Shown here one piece after another: positions 23,581 through 36,439 of a stretch of 64,000 nucleotides of DNA. Location of the stretch: the NCBI GenBank assembly GCA_028023455.1, contig JAQFVV010006199.1, positions 3,064,646 through 3,128,645 on the forward strand, in the 5' to 3' direction. This stretch comes from Epiperipatus broadwayi (taxonomy: Eukaryota; Onychophora; Udeonychophora; Euonychophora; Peripatidae). The notes beneath the pieces are model-generated. The model did not search any database, was not told where the DNA came from, and saw only the letters and a list, made by a program, of their open reading frames with translations. Every line of letters begins with the position of its first letter. Within the stretch, counting starts at the first letter, position 1. The position numbers and the translations under genes were made by a program.

Positions 23581-24984
23581 ATCTCATTGTCAGCATGTTA
23601 TTTCTGCTTAGTCATTTTGATATTTTTAAATCCATTTTAATCTTAGAATTTACATAGTCACCTGTATTTGTTACCACATATTTCATATTCCTGATCAAAC
23701 TCATCAAATTTTAAGTGTTTTATGCAATCTCAAAACATTTGACTGTTCTTTTTTTCTATTGCTACTAAATGAATAACTTTTATTTTATAATTTATGAAAA
23801 ATATTTTACAAATTTTTTAAAATTTCATAAAACATTTTATTATATAAAATATTTTACTACATCAAAATCAGAAAAATAATAAAGTGAAGAATAAAATAAA
23901 GAAACTTTATTAATAAATGAGATCTTAGATAGTACTTCTAGACAGGTAAAATGTTAGCAGCCATATAAAATTTATTAAATTTGTGAATTTCAAGTTTTTT
24001 TAAATTTATTTATATTTTTTGGGATAGCATATAATTGAAATAGTGTATATTGATACAGTGTATATCATAGTATCACTGTACATTAAAATATATAGATTTT
24101 ATTAGAAATAAACAATAATTTTGCTTATTTACACACAACTTTAATGTTCAAGATGGAATTTCAACACTACATATAAATATTGCAGTATAAGAATTATATT
24201 TAAAAATACAAAAATAATATTATGGTAAACTATATAGTTTATTAGTGTTAGCCTTATAAAAATAAATAGTGTTAGAGGGAGATATATAAATAAATTAAAT
24301 AAATATTGTTTAAATTTATTTCATTGTCGAAAGCATAACAATGATATTCATTATTTAGAAAATTTTAATAATAATGTGTATAATACTTTTCTATTTTATT
24401 TTGTAGAGTGAATTTAATTTATACATCAGCATTAAGATCTTAGTCTAGAAAAGTAGTTTTTAGATTTTGATGAAGTACTAGCTATCAAATGCTGTCCAAT
24501 TAAGATCTTTAAATTTATGGCCAATAATCATTGCTAAAAGAGAGAGAAAATGTTTGTATGAGGTTTTATAGTTTTTTTTTTGTTCCTGATATTGTTGATA
24601 TGTACAGTTAATATTTAATTCTCTAGTGCAACATTATTAGTAAAGTTACTAAAGATAATTTAAAGCATCTGTAGTATATATATATAGTCCATAAATATTT
24701 GAAAATATTTGTATAAATCATCATTCACAATGAATACTTAGAAAATAGAGAAACTCCTAACAGAAGCAGACCATTTAAGTTTCAGCCATTTCCCAGAGGA
24801 TCTAATGGGATAATATTATAGAAAGTGTATGACTTGGAATCTGATGCACAAGTAACAAGCATAAGACAACGATGTGATGATGGAAACATTTTAACTGGAG
24901 GATGGAATGTAGTGTCAATTCATTTTATTTTATTATTAGTAGTATTTAATATTTAAATACATATATAGTATTTATATTTTAAGC
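23581..24984. other. No gene seen; AT-rich spacer
   Basis: Neither strand shows conserved protein blocks. The stretch near 24.75-24.91 kb is less AT-rich but matches nothing I recognise. Confidence 0.45.
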
Positions 24985-25280
24985 TACATGTAATTAGAGA
25001 TGATTTGAACCCAGACTTTCAATCTAACTTTAGTCATCCACTCAACCTTGTACAACTGATATACATGGGAAAAAGATAAATAATTTTCAGTATACATATT
25101 TTGGCACCTGTCAGTTGGTCTGGAGCATCATCTCCCATACACATATATAACCAGTGCTTGCTTTATATTAAGATAGAAAATCTTCAAACCTTAATGGACA
25201 GGCTCCACTTCTCTTCACTCTCCAACTCTTCAGCCATCTATATCATTGAAAATCTCAGCATGGCATGTTCAAAGCTCTAA
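24985..25280 (-). repeat. 478-bp repeat family, locus 4 (partial unit)
   Basis: The start is TGTAATTAGAGATGATTTGAACCCAGACTT on +, i.e. the unit junction and inverted tRNA-like end. It continues through CAGTTGGTCTGGAGCATCAT and TAATGGACAGGCTCC to ATGGCATGTTCAAAGCTCT, where similarity stops. About 0.6 of a unit is present. Confidence 0.7.
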
Positions 25281-27383
25281 TTTGCCAATTTTTATTGTGT
25301 CATTGTGTTAATACTTGAGTTTATTAATTAAATTTTTACCCTAAGAATATTTAAATGCTAATGATCACTTGAACAACCATTCATCAGCAGTTGTATTATA
25401 GAACATTAATGATTTAGAGATATTAAATAAATTATTTAGTTGTCAGTAATATAAATTAGATCCAAAAAATATCCCCTTTGTGTCTGCTCTATATTTTAGC
25501 AAATAATCAAGCCTCATTAGTTGATTTTGAGAGATAATAAAATTGAATATGTTTCTTGTTTATGTTGTGAGTTTGTTTTAGTTAGTTTTAAGGTGTCATT
25601 TCAAAAGCTAGCCTATTATCATATTAACTGCCAGTAAAGTTGGACATATAGCTGAAAAAACTTCTTGTTTTATATTTGTTTATCATATAATTAAAAGGTC
25701 ACTTTTCTGTAATGATAATCTAGATGTATAGAATTTAAATGGCATTTGAAGTAGAGAACTATTATATAGGATTAAAGAACTAACTTACTTATTCTTTCTC
25801 ATTCCTAATTATATACTATTTTGTTTTGAAGTATTGGTTTTTTCATTTTCATATTATTATAATTAGGCATTAGAAAACCAGAATCTTTCAATTTTATTAT
25901 ACCATTACAATTTGCTGATCAAAGTTTTGGAATATAATCAAGATTATATCATTTTCATTCTATGTTTCACTTCAATCTAGCTTTCATTTGTGATGCATAT
26001 TTGTTAACAAAACCTTTTGCCTTTTATTTTACCATTTTAATTTGGTGCAATTCACAGGTATATTGATTACTCAAACCTTGCCCACCTGTACCATTACAAT
26101 ATATATATCTTCTAGTAATAAATATAGCATTTTTTTATAATATTTTTTTAGACATAAAAGCTTTGCCTTCTACCATAATTGTTTTTTAATATTCTGTAAA
26201 GGTACTTTTAACAATAATTTATTTATTGAAAAATATAAATTTGTAGCATTCATGTTAAAACATATATACAGAATTTTTAGTTGTTAGATGGCAGAAAACT
26301 AATCCATAATATTTTATTTATTTTCTAACAACTTTGAGATAAATAATTCCAATATTTATAGAGTGGAGTTGGTCCTAGAATTATACTCACTAAATGGTTT
26401 GTTCATTTAAAATGGTATTTTAAAATGCATATATATATATATAATTATAATCTATTTTAGATTGACTGTCTAAAGAAAAAATACCAACCAAAAATAAACA
26501 TTTAAATAAAAATACATAGTACAAAATAAAAAATATAAAATATAAATATAAGTCTAAAATTAATTGCTGCACTATAGATACAAATTTGAAAATTCAATTT
26601 TAGTAAAAATTAAATTATAAAATAATCTTAAACTTAGCTTAATAAAACTACTGTTCAGTAAGTTTTTAAAAAGTTAAAAATACCTGATAAATGTGACCAA
26701 TAATCAAGCAAAAAAATTATGTTATAGTAAACTGCAATATAATAAAGATGTCTGATATTCTGGAACACTTTACAACATTGTATACACAAATATGCTATTT
26801 CAACCAATAGTGTTAATTGTAGCATTTGTGTTTATTGATTGCACTATTCCATATAAGTTTTCTCTGATAGTTTTTTGTTCTTTTGAAATTTTTTTATTTG
26901 ATATATGCTTTAATTACTGCAATTTCTTAATTCTGTTTTTCTGAAGATGTGCAGAAAATAAAAATATATAGGACCAGTTATTTTAAGTACAGTATAAATA
27001 TACACTGTAAGTGATTTGCATTTACCTGATATTTTATAAAATGAATTAATAAATATTGAATGATGTTATTAAGTTTAAAATACAATTATTAATTTGTTTA
27101 ACTTTATTAATTTTAGCATTAGGAAAGGTCCCATGAGAAGTGTCAGCACAAAATACTCAGTGAGGCCTCAAGCTGCAATAGCATAACTAGGAATTTTATG
27201 CATTCTCACAAAATTTGCTAAGGATTTATTCAAAAGCACAGTAAAAATAGTTTAGTAAAGCTAAGAAAAAAAGAATAAAATCTTTGTTTAATTGATATTT
27301 GCAGCAAAACTATATTATACTTTAATAGTATATTTTTCTATTTTTTTTACATATAATAAAGTTTTTTTTAAGCCAATAAACAT
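25281..27383. other. No gene seen; AT-rich spacer
   Basis: Contains a short (TA)n at about 26422-26442. No protein blocks recognised. Confidence 0.45.
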
Positions 27384-27545
27384 CACATGATCACCATTTC
27401 TTATGCTTGCTTATAACTGTTATTAAAACAGGAAAAACTCTCTATACATATTGCCACTTATGTACAAGCCTTCTGGCATACATTGATTACCCTGGCTTGC
27501 ATTGAGTGGTAATATGTATAGAGAGTTTTGTCTGTTTTAATAAAA
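27384..27545. mobile_element. Second copy of the MITE-like element nested at 2.43 kb
   Basis: It shares CCATTTCTTATGCTTGCTTA and TAACTGTTATTAAAACAGG with the 2432-2629 copy. Internally it forms a stem: AAAACTCTCTATACATATTG pairs with CAATATGTATAGAGAGTTTT apart from one inserted base. It is shorter than the other copy, with a 40-50-bp loop. A 6-bp direct repeat, AATAAA, flanks it, which is weak in AT-rich DNA. Confidence 0.65.
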
Positions 27546-29607
27546 GTTTTTTACATAATATTTATTTAATTATTTTAAATTATGTGTAAATAATATTTAT
27601 TATTAACTGTATACAAGCTGTTTTTGTAATATTTACATTAATTTTATAACATATCATATAATAGTTTGATGGTGGGGGTGGAAGTGAATGATCTGAACTA
27701 GTTTTAAATATTCTGAAATTTTAAAGGGCATATATATGACAATGAAAATAAAATGAATGGTAAATATAAAAATTTGCAACTCAGAATACTTAATTAAAGT
27801 CATCATGCAATTTATGTACATTGTTTATCACATTCTTTTAATTTTCTATTTTGCTGTTTCCATGCAATTTTTTTTTTGGTTTTTGAAAAAGTCGAAAAAG
27901 TATACTTAAACTAATATGTGAAGCTCATTGAGAAGTCTAAATTAATTCATTTAAAGCCATATATAAGAAATTTGAACAACTTTGTAATGCTTTACAAAAA
28001 CTTATTGACATGAGTTAAATTACAAATATTTACTCTGCTTTTAATGCCAAATAGAATCACCTATTTATTCTACAAAAATGTCAGCTTCAGATTGACAGAC
28101 TGAAGTACACACATCAGATTTTATGCTCATCTAATCAAGTAAAAAATAATATTTTTACCAGAAGCAAGCAATTCAATTGCAAAGAAAAACAGAAGAATGT
28201 TGTAACACTAGGAGTTTGTATCCAGAGAATATACATTCCGTACACAGGATGACTATGACTCATTTACACAAATTGGCATTATGGGGCATATTTTGTCCCA
28301 TCTTAATGACTTAATCACTAACTAAAAGAGGAAACACTTCATAATGTGAAACCTAAAGCATTTATTGTTATGCAGTTGACTTTTGTCCTTACTATTTACT
28401 TAGCTTAGATTAATTCATGTGTTGTAATGCATAAGTAATGTGTATAATATTTTTATTTTAATGTTTATTATAAATACAACTTAGTTATGTATAAGTATAT
28501 AATGAATGTTTATTTGTTAACTACCCATTCACATTAATGTATTATATAATAATGCACTTGTATCTAAAACTTAAAGTTTATTAAATTCATTAGAAAGAAT
28601 GTCACTCATATTAAGTTGAATCATATAGTTCATTCTACTCCCTACTGCATATAAAAACAATTGTATTTTAACCAACATTTAATTTAATAAGTAATATTAA
28701 AAATGAAATATTTAAGAATACTATTTGAAGAATTCTTAATAAAGCAAAAAAATATATCATAAGCATAAATCCTTCAGATAATTTTCCTAAAAATCAATTA
28801 GGAAAAAAAAGTTTATTTTTTGAAATTGCAGAAGATGAGGTAAAGGATACTATGATAGAATTTAGTTCATTTGTAAAATGTTTTGATTGACACAGTTAGT
28901 ATATAAATAAAAGAAACATTCAAAAATATATCCACAAGTATTCTAAATTTCTAGAATGTATTATTTGATGCAGTAATAAAGTGACAGACTGTAGAGTTCA
29001 AAGTTCATGGAAGATTCTCAGTACTTGCTTTAACCGTTTTGTAAACTTCTAAACAATAAACTGTGCAATTATTGTTAGTATTTAAAATTTATTACATATA
29101 TAAAAATATTGGAAGCAAAGAACTAGAAAAAATGTTGGGAGATTTTGTAACACATTTTGTGAAAATGTTGCAGACAATTTTATTAAAAAAAATATTTTCA
29201 TTAAAAGTAATAGCTTTGAGTAGATGTAAACTGTGTCATGGACTATTAGAGTATGTATTGATTAACAATAATGATTTATTTTCAAATGCATGAATTGTAA
29301 AAACATTTTTTTTCTATATTGCCCATAAAAATTCTACAATGTGTAAAGATTGATTAATACATCAACTATATTAAGCATAATATAGAGAAAAACTATAAAA
29401 ACTGATTTGTCTAAATGATCAATGTAATAGTAATAAAAAGTCACATTTATAAATATAATCTTTTTATCAAAGTATTTTTTTGTGATTCAAAAATTAATTA
29501 TTTATAAAAGTATTTATAAATCAATACATTGTACAAGCTTAAACCTGCATTTATATATGTAATATTTGTGGTGTTCGAAAGACTTTCACATGACCCACCA
29601 CTCTCAG
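27546..29607. other. No gene seen; AT-rich spacer
   Basis: A 76-codon open frame on + from 29063 has no domain I recognise. The slightly less AT-rich part near 28.08-28.33 kb shows no conserved protein block in any frame I tried. Confidence 0.45.
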
Positions 29608-30188
29608 TGCCATCTCATATTACTGATCCACCTGATCACACACATGTTGAAAAGATAAATAATCACCAATATATGTATTTCATGCTAAACCAGCAATCAT
29701 CAGTTGTTCTAGATTTCTATCCTCACACATATATATAATCAGTACTCAGCTTTATATTAAGAAAGCCAATATTTATACTTTAATGGACAGGCTTCAAACT
29801 ATTCCAACTCACAATTCTTCAGCCTTCCATTTCATTAAAAATCTGATGATGGAATGTTCAAAGCCCTTGATAGTGCCAAGGTTGACTAATATGTCAACAT
29901 GTGTAGGATGACAACCTTGGCACTATCAAGGGCTTTGAACGTTCCACCATCAGATTTTCAATGAAATGGAAGGCTAAAGAGTTATGAGTTGGAATAGTTT
30001 GAAGCCTATCCATTAAAGTATAAATATTGGCTATCTTAATATAAAGCTGAGTACTGATTATATATATGTGTGAGGATAGTAATCTAGACCAACTGATGAT
30101 TGCTGGTTTAGCATGAAATACGTATATTGGTGATTATTTATCTTTTCAATATGTGTGTAATCAGGTGGGTCAGTAATATGATATGGCA
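29608..30188. repeat. 581-bp palindrome built from the 478-bp family (locus 5)
   Basis: Arms of 277 bp (29608-29884 and 29912-30188) are inverted copies around a 27-bp spacer. Much of the inner half is identical (for example CAAAGCCCTTGATAGTGCCA and its inverse). Each arm is the middle of a 478-bp unit, from the ATTACTGATCCACCTGAT equivalent through CAGCAATCATCAGTTG to CTTCAGCC. The tRNA-like terminal part is lacking. Arm identity is higher than between loci, so the inversion is young or has been maintained by gene conversion. A (TA)n tract follows at 30217. Confidence 0.85.
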
Positions 30189-30214
30189 CTGTATTTATAT
30201 TAATTGATATTTAA

Positions 30215-30216
<2 letters not shown>

Positions 30217-30281
<65 letters not shown>
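30217..30281. repeat. (AT)n microsatellite
   Basis: Pure AT tract of about 65 bp just outside the right arm of the palindrome. Confidence 0.95.
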
Positions 30282-30288
<7 letters not shown>

Positions 30289-30783
30289 AATAATTCAATA
30301 TTTATTTTATGAATAAAAATGATATATTGTTTACCTGTCAATAGTATCCCTATTTAAATGTTAATATTTTGATACAAAATTTTATTGGGTTCTTTAAAAA
30401 ATATTTAAATTCAGATTCCTTTATGAAGTGGTCAAGATGTTTTTGAGATTTTAATAATTTATGTGCAGTATAAGTTACAGTAATCATTAAAAAATAAATT
30501 TAATGCGCCTTACAGTATCTCAAATATAAAATAAAACCAATATAATAATTTGAATTAGTTGTGAATTAAATTAATAATTCTGCGTTATATATTTCATTTT
30601 TAAATTTACAACAAATCTGATGTTTGATAAGACAGTCATAGTACATTAATATCTAGAAATCAAAGGGCTTTAAGAAATAAAGCCAATAATTGAAATTTGT
30701 CAAATTAAAATGATAACTAAACCTTGCAAAATATAAAAATAATCTGACAGTCTAAATAAAGTGAGAAAACTCTAAAATGTATT
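30282..30783. other. No gene seen; insertion target of the hAT element
   Basis: AT-rich spacer without recognisable features, ending at the target-site duplication. Confidence 0.45.
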
Positions 30784-30791
30784 GTTTATAC

Positions 30792-31286
30792 CAGGGGTGG
30801 GCAAATAGCAGCCGAGGGCCACATGCGGCCCGCTAAGAGTTTTTATGCGGCCCTCCAAGATAATCAGAAAAATCCACCTTGGACTGAGATTTCCTTCCTG
30901 TTGCATGACCGAATATTCATCTCATATTTTCCACTAGAATGGCCACATCAATATACATGCGCAGTGTAGATACGATGTGCAGTGCTTTTCCAGTTGATCT
31001 GATTAATTTCAATTTTGTCTTTGCATTAGCAAATATATATATTTCCAACTTTTGTGAAACCATGAATGCTCCAAAAAAATGTAAAATTGGTAATGAATGT
31101 CATGTGTTTAATGAAGAATGGACAAACAAATATTTCTTTGGTAATACAGGGAATAAAGCAGTGTGTTTATTGTGTCATGAAAAAAAGATGCGGCCCTCCG
31201 TTAACCTTCGCTTCCACAAAGTGGCCCCCGATGCGGCCCTCCACCAACCTATGCGGCCCCCGAGCTAAAACAATTGCCCACCCCTG
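30792..31286 (+). mobile_element. 495-bp non-autonomous hAT element with perfect 8-bp TSD
   Basis: Terminal inverted repeats are CAGGGGTGGGCAA at 30792 and TTGCCCACCCCTG ending at 31286. The flanks carry an exact 8-bp target-site duplication, GTTTATAC, at 30784-30791 and 31287-31294, the hallmark size for hAT. ATGCGGCCC motifs recur at both subterminal regions (about 30833, 31189, 31231 and 31250), probable transposase-binding sites. The element is far richer in G+C than its surroundings. It looks like an internal-deletion derivative of an autonomous element. Perfect ends and TSD suggest recent movement. Confidence 0.92.
30939..31268 (+). pseudogene. N-terminal transposase fragment in the hAT element (ZBED/GTF2IRD2-like)
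   Basis: The open frame is 109 codons. The likely original start is the Met at about residue 42 (MNAPKKCKIG, codon at 31062), followed by VFNEEWTNKYFF and NKAVCLLCHEKK. This is the conserved N-terminus of hAT transposases related to GTF2IRD2, with the first Cys pair (C-x2-C) of a BED-type finger. Coding similarity stops at about 31188. From there the frame reads into the 3' subterminal GCGGCCC region (MRPSVNLRFHK onwards), so the His pair of the finger, the catalytic core and the dimerisation domain are deleted. It cannot catalyse transposition. DNA binding would also be doubtful. Confidence 0.8.
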
Positions 31287-31294
31287 GTTTATAC

Positions 31295-31761
31295 CTTATT
31301 AGGTCACATAATGGCATTCATCTTACACACTTGGTTCCATTGTTCAAATTGTTATTCAATGAGAAAAGGCGTGCACTATACAATTAATTTTCACAATATA
31401 CAAATCGTACGTTGTATGAAATTTTTCTGTAAAGAATTTGAATTAACATACTTTATAAAAAGTTAGTATGAATTATAAACAAAGCTTAAATAGTTTTACA
31501 AGTTATTTCAGATCAAAACACCCCTCCCCCTTCTAATTTTTTGAACATTTCTACACATATAGGAATAAACTTTTATTGGATTTTTTTTTTTAATGTTTCA
31601 TTTTCACAATCAATAAGACAATATTTTGAAAAAAATAGTCTTTTATGATGATTATACTTTAAACACGTGAAACAAAACAAAACTATTTCACTTTTTTTTT
31701 TTTATATATGCAAAGATATGTGAATAAAAAAATTCAGACATATTAATTCTTTTCCATTTAA

Positions 31762-31762
<1 letters not shown>
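31295..31762. other. No gene seen
   Basis: AT-rich spacer with short homopolymer runs. Nothing recognised. Confidence 0.45.

Positions 31763-31857
<95 letters not shown>
31763..31857. repeat. (AAT)n microsatellite, about 32 repeats
   Basis: A nearly pure trinucleotide tract. Open frames across it on the minus strand are poly-Tyr or poly-Ile artefacts. Confidence 0.97.
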
Positions 31858-31859
<2 letters not shown>

Positions 31860-32689
31860 TACGTATCTTTATTTCTGTGCAATATGATGTCAAAAATACT
31901 ATGTGAATAAATATTTTCATTACTTTTTCTAACACCTGCGTAGTTATACTTATATAGTTATGGCAATTTTATTTTTTATTTTCTATTATTAGAAAGTTTA
32001 TCTTAAAAAAGCTTTCATTATTATCTGATATTTTTTGCATTTAAAATGCTTGCAAAATTTCTGAGAGGAAAAACGATATTTTTTTAGAAGATATATTTTT
32101 TTAATATCTGCTTTAAAAAATATTTTAATGAATAATTTAACAGATTAAAAATAAATTAGTAATTTAAACATATTCCGGTTTTATTATTATTGCTCTCAGT
32201 TATTACAATGTGCAACATTAATAATGAATAGCAGTTGTTGGTGAGCAACAAACTACTTATACTCAAATAGCATCTTTTGATAATAACTGAAATTGAAAAT
32301 TATATAACTAAGTTTTATCATATATGAAGAGTTAAATGCTGATCATATGAAGAATGTAATCTTATATCTATTTGATACTGCCATAGATTAAATTTATATG
32401 TAGTGCAATGTGCCAAAATAAGTTAGACACCTATCCACTCATAAGCATGATGTATCTTGTAAAAATTACATTTTTTCATGTTTCAAACAATCTTATTTTT
32501 TTTACAGATATCAGATCTATAGTAAAACAAAACTAACAGCAATTATTAGTGAATAAATGCACATTTAGAAAAATCTAGGGATCAATACAAGAAAGTAAAA
32601 GCATATACCATCACCATTTAGTATTTGAGTACTTAATGAGCAGTGTCATTTTATTCACTATTTCTCTGTGATTCATTATTATTAAACCT
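31858..32689. other. No gene seen
   Basis: AT-rich. No block matching the LINE downstream could be recognised in this part. Confidence 0.4.
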
Positions 32690-35330
32690 TTGTTAAGTGA
32701 TAATCTATTCATTTATTATATATAAGCAGATGCTACCATTCTTCAGGTGGTTATATAATCATCATGTCTTTTACCATTATCAATACAAGGCAACTTTAAT
32801 CCAGCTTTTTCAATTAAAAGCTTCCCTTTTCCCCAAAATAATAGAAACATTCTTAGTTCTTCTAGGTACTTTACATGTAGATTCTTTCTAAATCTTTTAT
32901 AATATCCTAAGACCCAATATAAAATTTCAATTGTCCATCATCCCAAATCCATTTCAAACTCTTAATTCTTTAAATGATGTAGATAATATTTATTTGTTCT
33001 TTTATCATGTATTTCATTTTTGATCTCTCCTTGTTACTCCTAACATACACTTCTCCATATTTCACTGAGTCATCTGAAATCTTTATTTTGCTTTTCTGTT
33101 AAATATCCAAATATTAAATCCTTAAGTAGAAACTGATAAAACATATCTATTAAAAACTTTTATTTTTATAATTATAGATATCTTTCCTTTTAATATCAAA
33201 GTTTTTTTGACCAAAAACATTCCATGCATATCTAATTCTATGATTAATTTCATTTATTATGTTTCTGTCATTATTGAAAATCTGACCAAGTTCATTTGTA
33301 GTTGTTAATTTTTTCAAATTTATAATAATCAATATTTATTATCTTATTCTAAAAAAATCTATTGAATATTACTTTAGTCATTTTAGCATTTATTTTTAGT
33401 CCTATTTTTTTTACTTTCATCTGATAGCTTTTGTAATATTGCAAAATCTAGATGTTATAAATAATCTCTATTTATTTTAACTCCCTTAACTCCCAATTTT
33501 AATCTACAAAATATTTCTTAAAAATCTGCTGTAAATAATTTTGGAGATATGTTCTGACACATATAATTTTCAAAGTTAATTTTAATATCACTATGCAATC
33601 TAATCATTGCTTAAACATTTTAATAAATATTATTTAGAATTTGACAATATCCTGAGTCTATATCTTGATAATCCAATTTCCTAATCATCATAGAAATGCT
33701 TATAGAATCAAGTTTCTTTTATAAAATATAAATTTAAAGCACAATGATAACTCACATTCATGGGTACTTTCGATAACTTCTCTTAATATTTGGCAGTGAT
33801 TTATTATGCTAAACCACTTTTAAATCCAGGTGGTGTCTTTGGCTGGTTAGATCAATTATAATTATCTTGATAAAGATTTTACTTAGATCTGATAAAAAAT
33901 TGCCTTCGTTAAATATCAATATTACTGCTGTTTTTTAATAATCTGGTATGGCTTTATTATTTAAACATCTGATATATAACTTTGCAAATAATTTTTCTAT
34001 TTTTTGCCTGCTTCTTTTAAAATATCAATAATAATCTCATTTCTTGAATCTCATTTTTCATAGATTTAATTGCATAATTCTAATGTAATAATAATAGTGG
34101 ATATCCTACTTTTTTCTTTTTATTATGATATGCTTTATAGAAATCTTTTACACATTTCATGTTATCATCTCTCTTTTTAACAACAGTTTCATCTTTTCTT
34201 TTTATTACAGAAATAACTTTCATTACAATACCAAGATGCTGTTTTACCCTTTTAAGATTTTTATACTTTTTTGTAGTTTTCATGACAATTCATAATTATA
34301 TTTTCTTATATAATTATTATTAACTCTTTTTTGTACTATTTTACACAACTTTAAATATTCAACTTTACATTAAAAGATTATTTTTGTTAAAAATTCATAT
34401 TCTTCTTTCCTTATGCATATATTGTCTTGTGTCAGTATAAAATTTACTGGTGAATTGTTGCTTTTTTGTACCACTTATATTTGATTACAGTTATTTTACT
34501 AACTGATTTCAGTGAAATCTGAACCATCTTCAAAGTATCTTAATTTTTAAAAATGATTTGTAATATAAAGCTATTGGAGGTTTCTGAAAGTTAGAAATAT
34601 CAACAGTTTTTTTAATACATTTTATCTCTAATTTTCCATTTAAATCTCATTAATCAATGATCATATTTTACATTGAATCTAATAAAAATGTTAAACTATA
34701 ATCTAATTCTGCTGTATCTCTATCTGAGTGATCTCATGTTTATATCCATTTAGGATTTTTTTTTTTTAAAAAAAAACTAGTTTGTAAAGTTCACAAGTCT
34801 GTATCCCCTGTTTTCTATTAATATCACAACATTTTCTCACAATACTGTCATCTTTCAATCATTTACTAATTCTAAAATTTAAGTCTCTTATGATAATTTT
34901 AAACTGTTATTTGGTTTGATGAAAAGCATTTTACACTTTCTTATAAATATTCTCTACTTCTCTATAACAATGAGAACTTGTTGGGACTTAAACCTGAATT
35001 ATCTGCATTTGGTATCTTCCATTAATTTGAGTAACTAATCTTGCCACTCTGTTTAATATATCATCAATATTCATTTTTTATTTGTAATCATTCCCACTCC
35101 ATTTGTGCTTTCAATTATTTGTGACTTTCTATTAAAGTATATGCCCACTTTTTAAATCAATTTTTTCTTAATCTTTTCATCTAATTTTACGAAGTTCAAC
35201 GAAATTCCATTTAATATCAATCAGTTTTCTTCCAATTCATGTAAAATTTATTCACTTAAAAGTAATCTGCAATTGTTGGTACCTAAGTAAAAGATCTTCA
35301 TTGAATGATAACCTTGACACACAAGCAGGG
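32690..35330 (-). pseudogene. LINE family A, copy 1: decayed endonuclease and reverse transcriptase
   Basis: Blocks run 5' to 3' on the minus strand. At 34.9 kb is IIIRDLNFRISK, the AP-endonuclease IIGDFNA.(I/V)G motif, followed at 34.7-34.8 kb by RLVNFTN and FFKKKKS. At about 33.95 kb is AIPDY.KTAVILIFNEG and LSKIFIKIIIIDLT (RT fingers). At 33.6 kb is IVILKLTLK. At 33.5 kb are NWELREIK and NRDYL.HLDFA, the region that in relatives reads IKIN..YL..LRFADDI. Here the DD is lost. At 33332-33150 is NDRNIINEINHRIRYAWNVF, the post-RT block. Stops and frameshifts are frequent. Two related copies lie at 40.6-43.3 and 50.1-51.9 kb. Confidence 0.75.
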
Positions 35331-36140
35331 AACTCTTAACAGCCCACATCTTTAGTCATCAACTGCTGCTTTGACTAGATATGGATACATTTAAATTCCT
35401 TTAAAGCAATGTTTTTTCCAAAACATAATCAATTCATATATTATATAAAGATTAAATAATAATGGCTATTTAAATTCATAGAGCGATTATTATTATTTCA
35501 ATAACTCTTATTCATTATTTAATATTTTCACTAATATATACATTTAAATTTTCAAGGAAAAAAGAACTAGATTTTGAATGATATTGATGCAATAACATTC
35601 TCCAACAAAATATAAAAGTTTTTTTTTTTAACTTTCTAAATCTAATGTTGGAGCCTAGTCATTGATTAAATGGTTACAGACACCACGAAATAACATAATA
35701 ATTAATAATATCAATACAGCCAAGAATTCTCACATCTTAACTTTACAGAAAAGCCAATGTTATAGTCTTTTTTCATAAGGATCGTGCCTTCTAATAAAAC
35801 TTGTAACTATTTATTTATTTAATAATAATAAAACGAATATTTAACTATATATCTCTCTCTACCCCCCCTCATTATGTATTTTTATATAGTTTATGATAAT
35901 TTATTGGCTGTTATGATCATAAACTGGTGTCAAATTTGAAGTTGGTTTTCAGCCAACTTAGCTAGCTATTTAATAAATGAGTATCTAATTATTCTTAGTC
36001 AGAGGATAGTCAAATAAATGATCACATAATGTTCATTGCAATGACATATATTCAATTCTAATAAGAAGTATAGTTTATCTTACATTTTGACATGGCACAT
36101 TGTGCTTCAACTTACATGCCACCAAATCATATACATATAT
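35331..36140. other. No gene seen
   Basis: A spacer between the LINE 5' end and a hairpin element. A short C-rich run (ACCCCCCCTC) lies at about 35860. Confidence 0.4.
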
Positions 36141-36299
36141 ATACAAATCAATATATATATCAAAATACAGTACAATTTATATAAATTATATTCTTTTAGA
36201 AGTACTTTCGACTATACACTTTGTATAGTCGAAAGTACTTCTAAAAGAATATAATTTATATAAATTGTACTGTATTTTGATATATATATTGATTTGTAT
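36141..36299. mobile_element. 159-bp palindrome with perfect 77-bp arms
   Basis: Arms 36141-36217 and 36223-36299 are exact inverse copies by my reading, 77 of 77, around the 5-bp spacer ACTTT. The stem includes AGAAGTACTTTCGACTATAC. AGAAGTACTTTCG also occurs in the palindrome family at 40.35 and 8.77 kb, so a remote relation is possible. There is no coding capacity. Confidence 0.88.
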
Positions 36300-36341
36300 A
36301 TTACATATATTGTGAAACGAATACAGATATCAAACTTTATT

Positions 36342-36344
<3 letters not shown>

Positions 36345-36436
<92 letters not shown>
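36345..36436. repeat. (TA)n microsatellite, ~90 bp
   Basis: Pure TA tract about 45 bp right of the perfect palindrome. Confidence 0.95.

Positions 36437-36439
<3 letters not shown>

Noticed and set aside
31688-31935. Open frames with long poly-Tyr or poly-Ile
   Set aside because: They are translations of the (AAT)n microsatellite.
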